A stretch of DNA of 50,573 nucleotides from assembly GCA_021324415.1 (NCBI GenBank), contig JAJPJF010000530.1, forward strand, positions 1 to 50,573, read 5' to 3'. Below the pieces are notes generated by a model. The model saw only the letters and a list, made by a program, of their open reading frames with translations. It did no database searches and was not told where the DNA came from. Position numbers and translations under genes: made by a program. This document shows, one piece after another, positions 35,737 to 45,069 of this stretch (its first letter is position 1; the number at the start of each line of letters is the position of its first letter). Origin of the DNA: Nostocales cyanobacterium Centralia_MAG_434 (GTDB lineage Bacteria; Cyanobacteriota; Cyanobacteriia; Cyanobacteriales; Nostocaceae).

Positions 35737-37248
35737 TTAAAACTCCATTCGCTGATATTCAGCTACGGAGGCTGCAGCAGGTCTTGCTCGCTGTCTGGCC
35801 CAATCTCTTAGAGCCGTTACTTGTTCCTGCATCGTGCGTGACAGCGGCAGTGTTGCTCTAATTGCAGCAATAATATCTAACTGAGTGAACTCGCGATCTT
35901 GGGCAAAAGACTCATACATTGCCGCTACGAGCGCCTGTTCAATTTCTGCCCCAGAAAATCCATCGGCTATTTTAGCCAATTGTTCAAGGTCAAAGCGAGA
36001 GATATCATCACGTCGCTTATTGAGATGGATTTTGAAGATATCCTGACGTTCTTCTGGAGTTGGCAGATCTACAAAGAATATTTCATCAAAACGACCTTTC
36101 CTTAGAAATTCCCCTGGCAAACGTTCCACACGGTTAGCCGTTGCCATTACAAACACTGGGGATTTTTTCTCTTGCATCCAAGTGAGGAAAGATCCGAAGA
36201 TCCGGCTTGAAGTCCCACCATCAGAGTCACCAGAACCAGCACTACCAGCAAATGATTTATCTAATTCATCGATAAACAAAATCGCTGGAGAGATAGATTC
36301 TGCTGTTTTGAGGGCATTCCGCAAATTTGCCTCTGAGCGTCCAACCATTGAGCCATCATAGACTCGGCCCATGTCTAACCGCAGCAGTGGTAAACCCCAT
36401 AACCTTGATGTTGTTTTAGCTATCAAAGACTTACCACACCCAGGCACACCTAGTATGAGCATCCCTTTTGGCTGAGGCAAGCCATACTCTCGCGCTTTTT
36501 CAGTAAAGGCGTTAGATCTTTGTTTTAGCCATTTCTTTAATTCTTCTAGTCCACCCACAGCATCAATGGTTGCATCTTCTTCTATGTATTCTAATATACC
36601 ATTGCGCCGAATGAGCTGCTTTTTCTCAGATAAAACTATATCTAATTCTTCTTCCGTTAAACGCCCTGTTGTTACTTGCGCTTTACGATAAACTTTTTCC
36701 GCCTCATCTTTGGTTAGACCCAGAGCCGCTTTCAGCAATCTTTCTCGCGCTTCTGTTGTCAACCGCCGACCACGGTTTTGTTCTATGTGCTGTGTTAAAA
36801 CCTTATTCAACTCACCCATATCTGGCAGTGGAAAGTCTAACACAACAACTTCTTTCTCCAGTTCAATTGGCACTTGATGCATTGGTGACATCAAGATGAT
36901 GTTTTTCTGCATGCCTTTGAAGCTGGCGATCGCGTCCCGTAAAGACCTTGTTGTTGCTGGAGCGTCAATAAAAGGATGTAAATCTTTAAGAATAAATATA
37001 CCAGGCTCTCTTTGCCGAATGATCCACTCAATTGCTGCTTCTGGTGAAACCGTATTGTGTTGAGTGACGTTGCGCGGTTGCCCATATTCCACAATGCCAT
37101 GGGTCACAGTCCATACATAGACTCGCCTTTGTGGCTTTGATGATTGAGCAATTGCGAAAATTGCCTGCTCAGCCCGCTCTTCCTCGGAGGTCACAAGGTA
37201 GATTAGAGGGTATTGAGCTTGAATGAGTATATTGAGCTCTTCTTTCAT
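35737..37248 (-). CDS. ycf46: Ycf46 family AAA ATPase
   Basis: The 503-residue protein has a degenerate NTPase-like N-terminal half and a classical AAA module from about residue 230: Walker A GVPGCGKS (267-274), Walker B ILFIDELD (323-330), sensor Asn in VMATANR (372), and arginine fingers in FLRKGRFDEI. This is the plastid-encoded Ycf46 family of algae and cyanobacteria; in Synechocystis a Ycf46 homologue was linked to regulation of inorganic carbon uptake. It is cytoplasmic, with no membrane segment. A possible ribosome site (AGGT) lies shortly before ATG 37248. It precedes ycf35 by 138 bases. Confidence 0.95.
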   Translation of the reverse strand: MKEELNILIQAQYPLIYLVTSEEERAEQAIFAIAQSSKPQRRVYVWTVTHGIVEYGQPRNVTQHNTVSPEAAIEWIIRQREPGIFILKDLHPFIDAPATTRSLRDAIASFKGMQKNIILMSPMHQVPIELEKEVVVLDFPLPDMGELNKVLTQHIEQNRGRRLTTEARERLLKAALGLTKDEAEKVYRKAQVTTGRLTEEELDIVLSEKKQLIRRNGILEYIEEDATIDAVGGLEELKKWLKQRSNAFTEKAREYGLPQPKGMLILGVPGCGKSLIAKTTSRLWGLPLLRLDMGRVYDGSMVGRSEANLRNALKTAESISPAILFIDELDKSFAGSAGSGDSDGGTSSRIFGSFLTWMQEKKSPVFVMATANRVERLPGEFLRKGRFDEIFFVDLPTPEERQDIFKIHLNKRRDDISRFDLEQLAKIADGFSGAEIEQALVAAMYESFAQDREFTQLDIIAAIRATLPLSRTMQEQVTALRDWARQRARPAAASVAEYQRMEF

Positions 37249-37342
37249 ACTATCGACCTACTTGAGACCTTAAACAGACAGTACAGACATCACTTCCGGC
37301 AAATTCTGGGGAATTATGAACGCATAATTCATAATTCCTGTT

Positions 37343-37690
37343 TTAGCAAGGAACTAGTTCTTCCTCACCTTTTTGTTTAGTTTCTTCATCTTGTCCCATT
37401 TCGTCGATAGGTATGTGCTCATTCCCAACGACTCCTGGTTGGTTGCCCAAGGTGACTAGCTCCCTTTCACGCAATACTAGCGAACTTTCACAAGCTGGAC
37501 AGGAGTACACTCGATGAGTTCTTCCATAAGAAGCTTCAACTTCTTCAACCAATTCCGCATTAGCCAAATAAAAACCTAGGGCACGTTCAGCCAGTTCCGA
37601 CATTGGCTCTGAATCAATTGCCGACCGAATCTTCAACCTCTTGTGCAGTTCTGGAGACAAATACAAAGTAACCTTTTGCTTAGCTTGCAT
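37343..37690 (-). CDS. Ribbon-helix-helix protein with C-terminal CxxC
   Basis: Residues 5-45 of this 115-residue protein (KVTLYLSPELHKRLKIRSAI, MSELAERALGFYL) form a ribbon-helix-helix DNA-binding motif of the CopG/Arc type. A middle part carries one CPAC motif (YSCPACESSLVL), like half a zinc ribbon, and the tail is acidic (QDEETKQKGEEEL). It resembles small cyanobacterial regulators or antitoxins, but no toxin gene is adjacent. Start ATG 37690. A GAATTATG/CATAATTC hairpin (37311-37330) follows the stop codon. It is divergent from sqdB. Confidence 0.8.
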   Translation of the reverse strand: MQAKQKVTLYLSPELHKRLKIRSAIDSEPMSELAERALGFYLANAELVEEVEASYGRTHRVYSCPACESSLVLRERELVTLGNQPGVVGNEHIPIDEMGQDEETKQKGEEELVPC

Positions 37691-37897
37691 ATAACTCTTT
37701 AACAGTCTTACCCGGGTATGTATCTTACGATATCTATTCCCTTTTTGGTTGTCAAGACTGTAAGACGTTTTAACGTCATTTTTGTAATATTACTTTACAT
37801 CAAACATTATAGATAAAGACAAATAACATAGGACAAAGGGCATGTGACAAAGTACAGATGGGTCACAAACCTGATAGATTTAGCTATCAGCGAGTAA

Positions 37898-39061
<1,164 letters not shown>

Positions 39062-39160
39062 TCAATAGTCAAAAGTCTATGGTTCTGTGTCATTTGTCCT
39101 TTGTCATGCGTCGTTTGTCATGTGTTTAGTTGTATGTTTTGATAACTAACTAGTTACAAA

Positions 39161-39190
39161 TGACCAATGACCAATGACCAATGACCAATG
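39161..39190. repeat. (TGACCAA)4 heptamer repeat
   Basis: Four perfect tandem copies of TGACCAA occupy 39161-39188, a typical STRR array, in the gap between sqdB and sqdX. Confidence 0.95.
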
Positions 39191-39191
39191 A

Positions 39192-39283
39192 ACGCCAGTT
39201 GCTACAAACCGAGAAAACCGGACGCCAGTCGCCGTGAGAGGGGGCTAACCCTCTGCGCAGGCTCTCCCATGCACTGGCTTCCA
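39192..39283. repeat. GCCAGT palindromic repeat between sqdB and sqdX
   Basis: The block starts with ACGCCAGT (39192), repeats it as GACGCCAGTCGC (about 39221-39232) and closes with GCACTGGCTTCC (about 39271-39282), so GCCAGT arms face ACTGGC. An inner hairpin of GAGAGGG and CCCTC words lies between. Three more copies of this family are near the right edge (50265-50516). Confidence 0.7.
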
Positions 39284-39301
39284 ATGACTAATGACTAAAT
39301 T

Positions 39302-40438
39302 ATGCGAATAGCTTTATTCACTGAAACCTTTTTACCCAAAGTTGACGGTATTGTGACACGCCTGTGTCACACCGTCGATCATTTGCAGCGTAACGGCAAC
39401 CAAGTCCTCGTCATTTCTCCTGAAGGTGGTATTACAGAATACAAAGGAGCCAAAGTTTATGGCGTCTCTGGCTTTCCCTTACCACTCTATCCAGAGTTAA
39501 AACTAGCACTACCACGTCCAGCAATTGGTGAAATAATCGAAGAATTTAAGCCACAGATCATTCATGTAGTAAATCCAGCAGTTTTAGGATTAGCTGGTAT
39601 ATTTTATGGCAAAATTCTGAATATCCCTCTGGTGGCCTCTTACCATACTCATTTGCCTCAATATCTTCAGCATTATGGCTTGGGAATTTTAGAAGGATTA
39701 TTGTGGGAATTACTGAAAGCAGGCCATAATCAAGCTAGTTTAAATCTATGCACTTCTACGGCGATGATGGAGGAGTTAACATCACACGGCATTGAAAGAG
39801 TGGATTTGTGGCAACGAGGAGTAGATACCGAAACTTTTCATCCTGATCTAGCCTGCGAAAAAATGCGATCGCATTTGTCGCAAGCTCATCCTGAAAACCA
39901 CTTGCTACTCTATGTTGGACGTCTTTCTGCCGAGAAAGAAATTGAAAACATCAAGCCAATTTTAGAAGCAATTCCCGATGCTAGATTAGCATTAGTCGGA
40001 GATGGCCCTCACCGCCAGACACTAGAAAAACATTTTGCTGGAACAAACACTCACTTTGTTGGGTATCTTAGGGGAAAAGAGTTGGCTTCTGCCTTTGCTA
40101 GCGCTGATGCCTTTATTTTCCCATCTCGGACTGAGACACTGGGGTTAGTACTACTAGAAGCAATGGCAGCAGGGTGTCCCGTCGTAGCGGCCCGTTGTGG
40201 TGGTATTCCTGATATTGTTACCGACGGGGTGAATGGATATCTTTTTGAACCAGAAGCAGGTATCGCAGGTGCAATTGCCGCTACTGTTCGCCTTTTAGAA
40301 CATAAACAAGAAAGAGAAATAATCCGTCAAAACGCCCGCCGAGAAGCAGAACGTTGGGGATGGGCATCTGCTACACATCAGTTACAAACCTACTATCAAA
40401 AGGTCATCTACTCTGAGCAATTCGCGGGTGTCGCATAA
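39302..40438 (+). CDS. sqdX: Sulfoquinovosyltransferase (SqdX)
   Basis: The 378-residue GT-B glycosyltransferase of family 4 transfers sulfoquinovose to diacylglycerol, completing sulfolipid synthesis at the membrane. It begins MRIALFTETFLPKVDGIVTR, typical of SqdX, and the sugar-nucleotide site reads FIFPSRTETLGLVLLEAMAAGCPVVA, with the LYVGRLSAEKEIENI segment before it. The start ATG 39302 is preceded by TGACTAA heptamers, not by a ribosome site. It follows sqdB on the same strand. The assignment is supported strongly by this context. Confidence 0.95.
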   Translation: MRIALFTETFLPKVDGIVTRLCHTVDHLQRNGNQVLVISPEGGITEYKGAKVYGVSGFPLPLYPELKLALPRPAIGEIIEEFKPQIIHVVNPAVLGLAGIFYGKILNIPLVASYHTHLPQYLQHYGLGILEGLLWELLKAGHNQASLNLCTSTAMMEELTSHGIERVDLWQRGVDTETFHPDLACEKMRSHLSQAHPENHLLLYVGRLSAEKEIENIKPILEAIPDARLALVGDGPHRQTLEKHFAGTNTHFVGYLRGKELASAFASADAFIFPSRTETLGLVLLEAMAAGCPVVAARCGGIPDIVTDGVNGYLFEPEAGIAGAIAATVRLLEHKQEREIIRQNARREAERWGWASATHQLQTYYQKVIYSEQFAGVA

Positions 40439-40458
40439 TTCAACAATTCAAAATTCCC

Positions 40459-43179
40459 ATGACACTCCTTAATTCTGGTAGCGTCCTAACTACATTAACT
40501 GACCCGACTCAAGTGAATTGCACCCATGCTTTACTAGGTCGTGTTAAGGACCTTTCTGTTAACGAGTTTATTTGCTTACTCGATTTCATCAGCGCCGAAT
40601 TTCATCAGTTTCTAAGAGCTATTGAACTTATCAACAACGAAGCCTTAGAAACAATGCTGGAAAAAGTGTTAGAAGCAATTACACTTAAGATCGGTCAAAT
40701 TCTAAAGGCCCAGCATACCACCATTTTCTTAGTTGATTATGACAAAGGTCAACTGTGGTCTAAAGTTGCCCAACATAATATCCAAAAGCCTATAGAAATT
40801 CGTACTTCCATTAATGTAGGTATTCCAGGTTATGTAGCTAGTACAGGCGAATACCTGAACATACCTAAACCTTCTACTCATCCTCTATTCAGGTCAGAAC
40901 TAGAAAAACTGATGGGCTATAAAATGCACAATATTTTGTGCATGCCTGTTTTAAACACTAAAAATCAGGTTGTAGCAGTTGTACAACTGGCAAATAAAGC
41001 TGGAGATGTTCCATTTAGTTATGAAGATGAGGAGTGCTTTCGAGACTTTGCCTCTTCTATTGGCATTATTTTAGAAAGCTGTCAGTCTTTCTACGTAGCA
41101 GCTCGCAATCAGAGGGGTGCTACAGCTCTTTTGCGTGCAACCCAGACCCTCGGACAAAGTTTAGATTTAGAAGCAACCTTGCAGATAGTCATGGAGCAAG
41201 CCAGGATTTTGATGCAAGCAGACCGCAGTACATTGTTTTTGTATCGAAAGGAAATGGAGGAGCTTTGGACCAAGGTAGCAGCTGCAGATGGTAAAACTAT
41301 GATGGAAATTCGCATGCCTGCTAATCGTGGTATTGCTGGTTATGTGGCATCAACTGGTGAAGCGCTGAACATCCCTGATGCTTATAAAGATCCTCGTTTT
41401 GACCCAACCACAGATAGGAAAACAGGGTATACAACATGCAATATTCTGTGTTTGCCAGTGTTTAATTCAGCTAATGAATTGATTGGTGTCACGCAGTTGA
41501 TTAATAAGCAGCAAGGTAGCTTTACTGCATCTGATGAAGAATTCATGCGGGCTTTTAACATTCAAGCAGGTATTGCCTTGGAAAATGCCCGCCTGTTCGA
41601 AAATGTGCTACTTGAAAAACAATATCAAAAAGATATTCTGCAAAGTCTATCAGATGCAGTCATTTCTACAGATATGCGAGGTCGAATTGTTACAATCAAC
41701 GATGCGGCATTGCAGCTTTTGGGTTGTCCCTTGGGTGAAGCTAACGCTAAAGATCATAAGCATTGGTGGGAACAAAATTTGATTGGGCGTTTAGTTTGGG
41801 AGGTTGTGCCGATTGAACACCTACAAATGCGCCTAGAAGATAGTTTAAAAACTGGAGCAAGACACTTTGTTCCAGAGCAAAACTTAAGACTAAGACTCTA
41901 TTCGGTCCTAGGTTCTGAGTTTCAAGTGTTGAGTGACATTCAACAATGCCAATCACCCATCAATTCGCTACCAGCTACGCAAGTATTCTGTGAAACTTGT
42001 TCTGTGGATAAAGCAGGTAATCATATTTGTGCCACTACCCTCATAAATCCCAATTGCACATCTGCTACATCTTTACAGGAACCTCTTTACCACTCAGTTT
42101 TGACAGTGCGCACTCACACTCAGCCTGATGCTTTCACTCCTTGGACTCAACCCCTAACTCCTCAGCCAACATTATTTAATGCGACCAACGTTAAGCAGAT
42201 TGAACGCAGTATAAATCTCACTGTTAACCCTCTAACAAACCCAGAAGGTGGGGTACGGGGAGGTTTAGTCGTTTTAGAAGACATCTCTCAAGAGAAACGG
42301 ATGAAAACAACTATGCACCGTTATCTGACTCCTCGCGTTGCTGAACAAGTTTTGGCACTGGGAGAGGATGCTTTGATGGTAGGAGAGCGCAAAGAAGTCA
42401 CAGTCTTATTTTCTGATATTCGAGGCTATACCACTCTCACAGAAAACCTAGGAGCAGCTGAGGTAGTATCACTGCTCAATCAGTATTTTGAAACAATGGT
42501 AGAGGCCGTTTTTAACCACGAAGGAACTCTAGATAAGTTTATTGGTGACGCTTTAATGGCAGTGTTTGGTGCACCACTGCCACTGACTGATAATCATGCT
42601 TGGAGAGCAATACAGGCGGCGCTGGATATGCGCCAACGATTGGCAGAATTTAACCATCGACGGATTATTCAAGAACAACCACAAATTTCTATTGGTATTG
42701 GGATTAGTTCAGGAGAAGTTGTGTCGGGTAATATTGGTTCCCGCAAACGTATGGACTACACCGTAATTGGAGATGGTGTGAATTTAAGCTCACGCTTGGA
42801 AGGAGTCACCAAGGAATATGGTTGTGACATCATTTTGAGTGAGTTTACTTATCATTTATGTGCCGATCTCATTTGGGTGCGTGAGTTAGACAAAATTCGG
42901 GTTAAAGGAAAACATCAAGCTGTAAATATTTATGAATTAATTGGCGATCGCAATACTCCCTTAAACAGTGCAACACAAGAATTTTTATCCCTCTACCAGA
43001 CTGGACGTACTGCTTATCTAGCGCGCAATTTCTTAAAAGCAATCTCCTACTTTGAAGCTGCAAAAAACATCCGACCTCAAGACCAAGCTGTTACTATCCA
43101 CTTAAAACGAGCTTCTAAATACCTACAACATCCTCCTCTAGACTCCTGGGACGGTGTCTGGACAATGATCGGGAAGTGA
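40459..43179 (+). CDS. CyaB-type adenylate cyclase (GAF-GAF-PAS-cyclase)
   Basis: The 906-residue class III cyclase makes cAMP. Two GAF domains (about 65-210 and 235-380) each end in the NKFDE-type motif: NK 179-180, F186, D190-E191, and NK 349-350, F355, D359-E360, which marks cAMP-binding GAFs of the Anabaena CyaB1/CyaB2 family. A PAS-like region follows (about 390-610), then the catalytic domain with metal aspartates D653 and D697, base-specifying K693 and D766, and transition-state N775 and R779; all are present, so it should be active. A TPR-like segment ends the protein. The PAS is unusually long, with a cysteine-bearing insert (about 470-590). Confidence 0.93.
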   Translation: MTLLNSGSVLTTLTDPTQVNCTHALLGRVKDLSVNEFICLLDFISAEFHQFLRAIELINNEALETMLEKVLEAITLKIGQILKAQHTTIFLVDYDKGQLWSKVAQHNIQKPIEIRTSINVGIPGYVASTGEYLNIPKPSTHPLFRSELEKLMGYKMHNILCMPVLNTKNQVVAVVQLANKAGDVPFSYEDEECFRDFASSIGIILESCQSFYVAARNQRGATALLRATQTLGQSLDLEATLQIVMEQARILMQADRSTLFLYRKEMEELWTKVAAADGKTMMEIRMPANRGIAGYVASTGEALNIPDAYKDPRFDPTTDRKTGYTTCNILCLPVFNSANELIGVTQLINKQQGSFTASDEEFMRAFNIQAGIALENARLFENVLLEKQYQKDILQSLSDAVISTDMRGRIVTINDAALQLLGCPLGEANAKDHKHWWEQNLIGRLVWEVVPIEHLQMRLEDSLKTGARHFVPEQNLRLRLYSVLGSEFQVLSDIQQCQSPINSLPATQVFCETCSVDKAGNHICATTLINPNCTSATSLQEPLYHSVLTVRTHTQPDAFTPWTQPLTPQPTLFNATNVKQIERSINLTVNPLTNPEGGVRGGLVVLEDISQEKRMKTTMHRYLTPRVAEQVLALGEDALMVGERKEVTVLFSDIRGYTTLTENLGAAEVVSLLNQYFETMVEAVFNHEGTLDKFIGDALMAVFGAPLPLTDNHAWRAIQAALDMRQRLAEFNHRRIIQEQPQISIGIGISSGEVVSGNIGSRKRMDYTVIGDGVNLSSRLEGVTKEYGCDIILSEFTYHLCADLIWVRELDKIRVKGKHQAVNIYELIGDRNTPLNSATQEFLSLYQTGRTAYLARNFLKAISYFEAAKNIRPQDQAVTIHLKRASKYLQHPPLDSWDGVWTMIGK

Positions 43180-43242
43180 AGAGGAGTGTATAGGAGTTAG
43201 GAGTTAGGAATGGGGCAGAGGGCAGAGTATAGAGTATTCCCC

Positions 43243-43278
43243 TTGTCTCCCTTGTCTCCCTTGTCTCCCTTGTCTCCC
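43243..43278. repeat. 9-bp tandem repeat, TTGTCTCCC
   Basis: Four perfect TTGTCTCCC units at 43243-43278 lie after the cyclase gene. They are related to the arrays at 27870 and 31841 and abut the end of the small minus-strand gene. Confidence 0.93.
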
Positions 43279-43291
43279 TCCCTCTGCTCCT

Positions 43292-43555
43292 TCACTCCGT
43301 CCCATCTCCTCTTTGGTCATCTCCAAATAAGTTTTCCCCAATTCTTAACTGCTTTTTTGTTTGTTTCAACTCTTTCCAGAGATCTTTTATTTGCTGGTAA
43401 GCATTTTCTGGAGTTATTTTTCCTGATGTTTCTAGATTGCAAATATAGCTGATCCGCTGGGCAAATTCTTGCAAATTAGCGTTAAAAACTAGGTTTTCAG
43501 GCTTAACCTGACCGTAATAACGACTATGGGGGTAGAGAAAATCATCTTTATCCAC
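43292..43555 (-). CDS. Small conserved cyanobacterial protein (DUF7219-like)
   Basis: The 87-residue protein (DDFLYPHSRYYGQVKPENLVF, ANLQEFAQRISYICNLETSGK, AYQQIKDLWKELKQTKKQL) matches a small cyanobacterial family I know as DUF7219, mostly helical and soluble, with unknown role. The start is GTG 43555, with no nearby ATG in frame. It is convergent with the cyclase gene. The C-terminus (GDDQRGDGTE) is polar and partly encoded by repeat-like DNA. Confidence 0.75.
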   Translation of the reverse strand: MDKDDFLYPHSRYYGQVKPENLVFNANLQEFAQRISYICNLETSGKITPENAYQQIKDLWKELKQTKKQLRIGENLFGDDQRGDGTE

Positions 43556-44187
43556 TATTTTTTCCCTATCTTTTGTATTTATTGCTTTAAGTTTTTTGGT
43601 GTCAAGCTTGAAGCTGAATGATCAACCTCCTTGGTTGAGTTGTTGCAAAACCCTTTACTTATTTTATAATTTCATTCTTTATATACTTTTTTTGAGAAAA
43701 TATTTAGTTAAATTAGTGATACCATTTTTTTAAGCCTGAAAACTCTTAGATGTCAATGTAAATAGAAACATGGCTCAGAGTCTACAGTAAAAATACTTGA
43801 CTAGTCACTGACTTGATTGTAATGCAGTCAGAAATTACGTAAATATTCTTAAGTGTGTCATCACGTAAGAGTAGACTAATAACTCGGTGCTACCTAAAAT
43901 TTCGCTCTTGCTTGCAAGTGAGTTAGATTCTTAAATTTTTAGTAGGTTCAAGACAAAAACAGAGGACATATCGCGGGAATATATCTTTCTATTTCTATCT
44001 TGTCTCTCCAGTTGCTCCATTGAAGGACATTGGATAGATGTTCTATCTATAACTAGTAGGACAAATAAAATCCTCTGGTGCTTTCTACCTTCGTTTAATT
44101 AATAACTAGTGACTAGATATAAAATGGTTAAGCTTGATAGTGTGCAAGTTGTTAAATCGTTAATCACTTAGAACTATACCCTCAACT
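43556..44187. other. Intergenic region upstream of purC
   Basis: No gene is seen in 632 AT-rich bases between divergent genes. A small stem with TAGAT/ATCTA arms occurs near 44033-44047. I see no recognisable riboswitch. Confidence 0.5.
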
Positions 44188-44934
44188 ATGTCAATGTCTT
44201 TAAATTCAAAAATATACGAAGGAAAAGCAAAAATCCTCTACAAAACGGAAGATCCAGAAATTTTGCTTGCCGATTTTAAAGATGATGCAACTGCTTTTAA
44301 CGCCCAGAAGCGCGGCACTATTACTAATAAGGGTGTGATAAACTGTAGCATTTCTACTCAGTTATTTCAACAGCTAGAAGCACATGGTATAAAAACTCAC
44401 TATATTGACAACCCCAACCCGCACCAAATGCGGGTAAAAGCAGTCAAGATTTTGCCCTTGGAAGTGGTTGTCAGGAACATTGCAGCAGGTAGTCTTTGCC
44501 AACAAACTGGGTTACCACTTGGTACCTTGCTAAAACAACCACTGGTAGAGTTTTATTATAAAAATGACTCTTTGGGAGATCCTTTGTTAACACGGGATCG
44601 CCTCTATTTGCTAGAACTGGCGACTCCGGAACAAGTTGACACAATTACCCATCTAGCATTAAAAATCAACGATTTTCTCAGCAACTTTTTTCAGAGGTGC
44701 AGCATTACCCTAGTAGACTTCAAACTAGAATTTGGCCTAGATGCACAACAGCAGTTACTTTTGGCAGATGAAATTAGCCCTGATACCTGCCGTTTGTGGG
44801 ATACTCATGCAGGAAACGATCCTGATAGCTGGGTCTTAGATAAAGACCGCTTTCGTAAGGATTTAGGAAATGTAGAGCATGCGTACCAGGAGGTCTTACA
44901 AAGAGTGCTAAAAGCAGTAAACAGTAATAACTAA
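44188..44934 (+). CDS. purC: SAICAR synthetase
   Basis: The 248-residue enzyme joins CAIR and aspartate in purine synthesis (phosphoribosylaminoimidazole-succinocarboxamide synthase). Signatures: KIYEGKAKILYKTEDPEILL, DDATAFNAQKRG, LPLEVVVRNIAAGS and ADEISPDTCRLWD. The length is normal. ATG 44188 or 44194 could start it. It is the first gene of the purC-Omp85-lpxC-fabZ-lpxA series, separated from Omp85 by 135 bases containing heptamer repeats, so it may share a promoter with the envelope genes. Confidence 0.96.
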   Translation: MSMSLNSKIYEGKAKILYKTEDPEILLADFKDDATAFNAQKRGTITNKGVINCSISTQLFQQLEAHGIKTHYIDNPNPHQMRVKAVKILPLEVVVRNIAAGSLCQQTGLPLGTLLKQPLVEFYYKNDSLGDPLLTRDRLYLLELATPEQVDTITHLALKINDFLSNFFQRCSITLVDFKLEFGLDAQQQLLLADEISPDTCRLWDTHAGNDPDSWVLDKDRFRKDLGNVEHAYQEVLQRVLKAVNSNN

Positions 44935-45002
44935 GTGATCAAAAATCAACTAAACTCGTGTGGATTGTCATTTGTTATTTGTCAGTTGTCTTTACCAAAT
45001 GG

Positions 45003-45042
45003 TCAATGACTGATAACTGATGACTGATAACTGATAACTGAT
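45003..45042. repeat. CTGATAA-type heptamer repeats
   Basis: About five degenerate units (CTGATAA, CTGATGA, CTGATAA) fill the gap between purC and the Omp85 gene. Confidence 0.8.
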
Positions 45043-45069
45043 ACTACCTCCTTTTGATGGTGTGCGGAC

